In this document: positions 62,775 to 64,000 of the stretch, piece by piece
Position numbering within the stretch: position 1 is the first letter of the stretch
Layout: each line of letters begins with the position of its first letter
Assembly: GCA_963849095.1 (NCBI GenBank)
Contig: CAWKGA010000009.1
Location: 620,001-684,000 of the forward strand
Origin: JASHUC01 sp963849095
GTDB taxonomy: Bacteria; Pseudomonadota; Gammaproteobacteria; Steroidobacterales; Steroidobacteraceae
Reading direction: 5' to 3'
Length of the DNA: 64,000 nucleotides
Notes under the pieces: model-generated
Seen by the model: the letters and a program-made list of their open reading frames with translations, nothing else
The model's database searches: none
What the model was told of the DNA's origin: nothing
Made by a program: the position numbers and the translations under genes

Positions 62775-63842
62775 TCATGCAGCCGCGCATCGGGCGAGGA
62801 GCCCGACGGCCTCGATGACGCGATCGCCGAGAGCCGCCCCGTCGCTCAGCGCGTTGAAGGCGGGAACGCCGAGTTGCCGCTCGATGATCTCCACGCCCAC
62901 CTGGTTGTCCGTCGCGGGCCCCGTGACGGCGCAAGGCTCGATCTTGAACCGCTCGCGCAGCAACGTGACGCCGCCCCAGGCCGCGACGGGATCATTGGCC
63001 GAGAGCACGACGCCCGTCAGTGCGGCGCGGATGTCGGGACAGTCGAGAATGGCGTCCACGCCGTAGGCCCCGAGGATGCCGTCGCCGAGCTCGAAGACGA
63101 TCACGTCCGGCTTTGCGGCCGAGAGCTCGGTGAGCATGGTGCGCGTGAGCGCCGGACCGTTCCGCCCGGTGCTCGTCACCACGCCGAAGTCGGTGAAGAT
63201 CATCGACTGGCGCGCGCCCGCATCCTCCATCGCCAGAATGTCGCGGCGCAGCGATACACCGGTCGCCTTGAAGACATCGACCACGAGTCCGCGGCGGCGC
63301 ATGCGGCTCACGATGGAGCATGCCGCGGCGGTCTTGCCCGCTTCCATGCAGGTGCCGGCGAGCGCGACGATCGGCACACCGTGCGTCTCGAGCTTCGCGT
63401 CCTGAGCGACCGGCCTGTAGCCCACCCGGGCCGGAATGCCGATGCGCTCTCCGAGGTATGGGAAGTGCAGCACGACGCCGAGCACGCGGCAGTCGAACGG
63501 CTTCCCCTTCTCCGGGTTCACCCCGTCGCAGACGCCGAGGACGCCGCCGATGTTGAGCATCTGGATCACGTCGCCCGCTTTCAGGGACTCGGGCACGTGT
63601 CCCGAGTAGCCGAAGAGCGCCTTGCGGTGGCCGAGCGCGCCGACGACGATGTCTCCCTTGCCAACCTTCGCCATGCGGCCGCTCGTCAGCTCGAGCGTGT
63701 TGTAGGTCGACTTGTTCGTGAGCACCTCGACGACGACGACGACTCCCTCCTCCGAGGGAATGTCGGGGGAGATGCGCACCTCCTGCGAGAGGCCGCAGGC
63801 CTGTGTCACGGAGGCGATCTTGTCGACGACGACGGTTCTCAT
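62775..63842 (-). CDS. DUF1611-like P-loop protein inside the arginine operon
   Basis: 355 residues. The N-terminal ~145 residues look beta-rich (GDIVVGALGHRKALFGYSGH, DVIQMLNIGGVLGVCDGVNP). The C-terminal part is a P-loop domain with GTCMEAGKTAAACSIVSRMR (163-180), KATGVSLRRDILAMEDAGAR, VIVFELGDGILGAYGVDAIL and VVLSANDPVAAWGG. This resembles the DUF1611 (DgcN) group and, more distantly, dethiobiotin-synthetase-type P-loops. DgcN was reported as a glutamate N-acetyltransferase. The start (ATGA overlap with the upstream gene) and position between argG and argC make an arginine-pathway role likely. The exact reaction is not established. Confidence 0.6.
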   Translation of the reverse strand: MRTVVVDKIASVTQACGLSQEVRISPDIPSEEGVVVVVEVLTNKSTYNTLELTSGRMAKVGKGDIVVGALGHRKALFGYSGHVPESLKAGDVIQMLNIGGVLGVCDGVNPEKGKPFDCRVLGVVLHFPYLGERIGIPARVGYRPVAQDAKLETHGVPIVALAGTCMEAGKTAAACSIVSRMRRRGLVVDVFKATGVSLRRDILAMEDAGARQSMIFTDFGVVTSTGRNGPALTRTMLTELSAAKPDVIVFELGDGILGAYGVDAILDCPDIRAALTGVVLSANDPVAAWGGVTLLRERFKIEPCAVTGPATDNQVGVEIIERQLGVPAFNALSDGAALGDRVIEAVGLLARCAAA

Positions 63843-64000
63843 GGCTCCTTCCCGGGCGGTAGCCCTGCCGCAGCGCGGCGGTGGAATACGCCGGGGAGCG
63901 ATACGATCTTCGAGAAACCGAGCGCATCCGCCGCGGTCCATTCGCCGGCCGCCTCGCCGTAGACGCCCTTCGAGGCGGCGAGCAGCGAGTGGGGCGAATC
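63839..64000 (-). CDS. argG: Probable argininosuccinate synthase, 3' end only
   Basis: Only the last 53 residues are present: SPHSLLAASKGVYGEAAGEW, then TAADALGFSKIVSLPG and a short Arg/Ala tail. The pattern S-x-x-S-L...YGE...W...DA-x-GF-x-K/R is how argininosuccinate synthases of the type found in acylornithine-pathway clusters end. Its stop overlaps the next gene as ATGA. With argF' and argH downstream, argG is the expected gene here, but the fragment is too short for certainty. Confidence 0.6.
   Translation of the reverse strand, partial: DSPHSLLAASKGVYGEAAGEWTAADALGFSKIVSLPGVFHRRAAAGLPPGKEP

Overview
The window is chromosomal DNA from a high-GC Gammaproteobacterium, probably near the Xanthomonadales/Steroidobacterales. 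Support comes from gene order and gene types: rsmB-DUF4390-ntrY-ntrX, argS next to a SPOR protein, dapF-DUF484-xerC-hslV-hslU, a sigma factor followed by DUF3619 and DUF3106, cytochromes c4 and c5, and an arginine cluster built on an acylornithine carbamoyltransferase instead of classical ArgF. The genus cannot be named from the sequence alone.

Layout. 0-9.6 kb: the 5' part of prlC (minus), gor (plus), then a minus-strand run LysM lipoprotein-dprA-smg-topA-rlmJ-aroE. 9.8-17 kb: divergent plus-strand run def-fmt-rsmB-DUF4390-ntrY-ntrX. 17-19.3 kb: argS and an FtsN-like SPOR gene (minus). 19.5-21.6 kb: two unrelated sulfotransferase-type genes. 21.7-31.9 kb: priA; sigma factor/DUF3619/hypothetical/DUF3106; a secreted cyclophilin; a small lipoprotein; a lipid A acyltransferase; superoxide dismutase; a GH15 hydrolase; two small genes. 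32-38.7 kb: a minus-strand block containing a LytS/LytR two-component pair, dapF, DUF484, xerC, hslV and hslU. 39-43.4 kb: ubiK, comM, a coupled membrane protein/regulator/uppS operon, cytochrome c5. 43.5-47.8 kb: DUF1800, DUF1501 and a carotenoid-oxygenase-family gene. 47.8-51.5 kb: accessory island at tRNA-Arg(CCG) with an orphan HicB-like gene, a ParE/RelE toxin-antitoxin pair and a SNF2/SWIM helicase, bounded by tRNA fragments and two short integrase-like tails. 51.6-54 kb: DsbA-like lipoprotein, cytochrome c4, engB. 54-64 kb: polA, an LptM-like lipoprotein and a long minus-strand arginine operon (argG 3' end, DUF1611-like gene, argC, argD, argF', argB, argH).

How the parts fit. The arginine operon covers most steps from acylglutamate to arginine, but no ArgA/ArgJ-type acyltransferase and no ArgE-type deacylase is visible. 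A DUF1611-like P-loop protein sits between argG and argC. The carbamoyltransferase has Ala90 where acetylornithine enzymes have Glu and succinylornithine enzymes have Pro, so succinylated intermediates are a real possibility. Between polA and engB, the locus of Spot 42 and ErsA in other Gammaproteobacteria, the minus strand carries a compact series of hairpins ending in a strong intrinsic terminator: a candidate small RNA.

Quality notes. Three genes (def, the SPOR gene, the DUF1800 gene) are each interrupted by one extra base. def is normally essential, so sequencing or assembly error is the first explanation, but two of the three sites share the same octamer. NtrX has lost the sigma-54 contact loop, and DapF has Ser for its first catalytic Cys; both are visible in intact reading frames.
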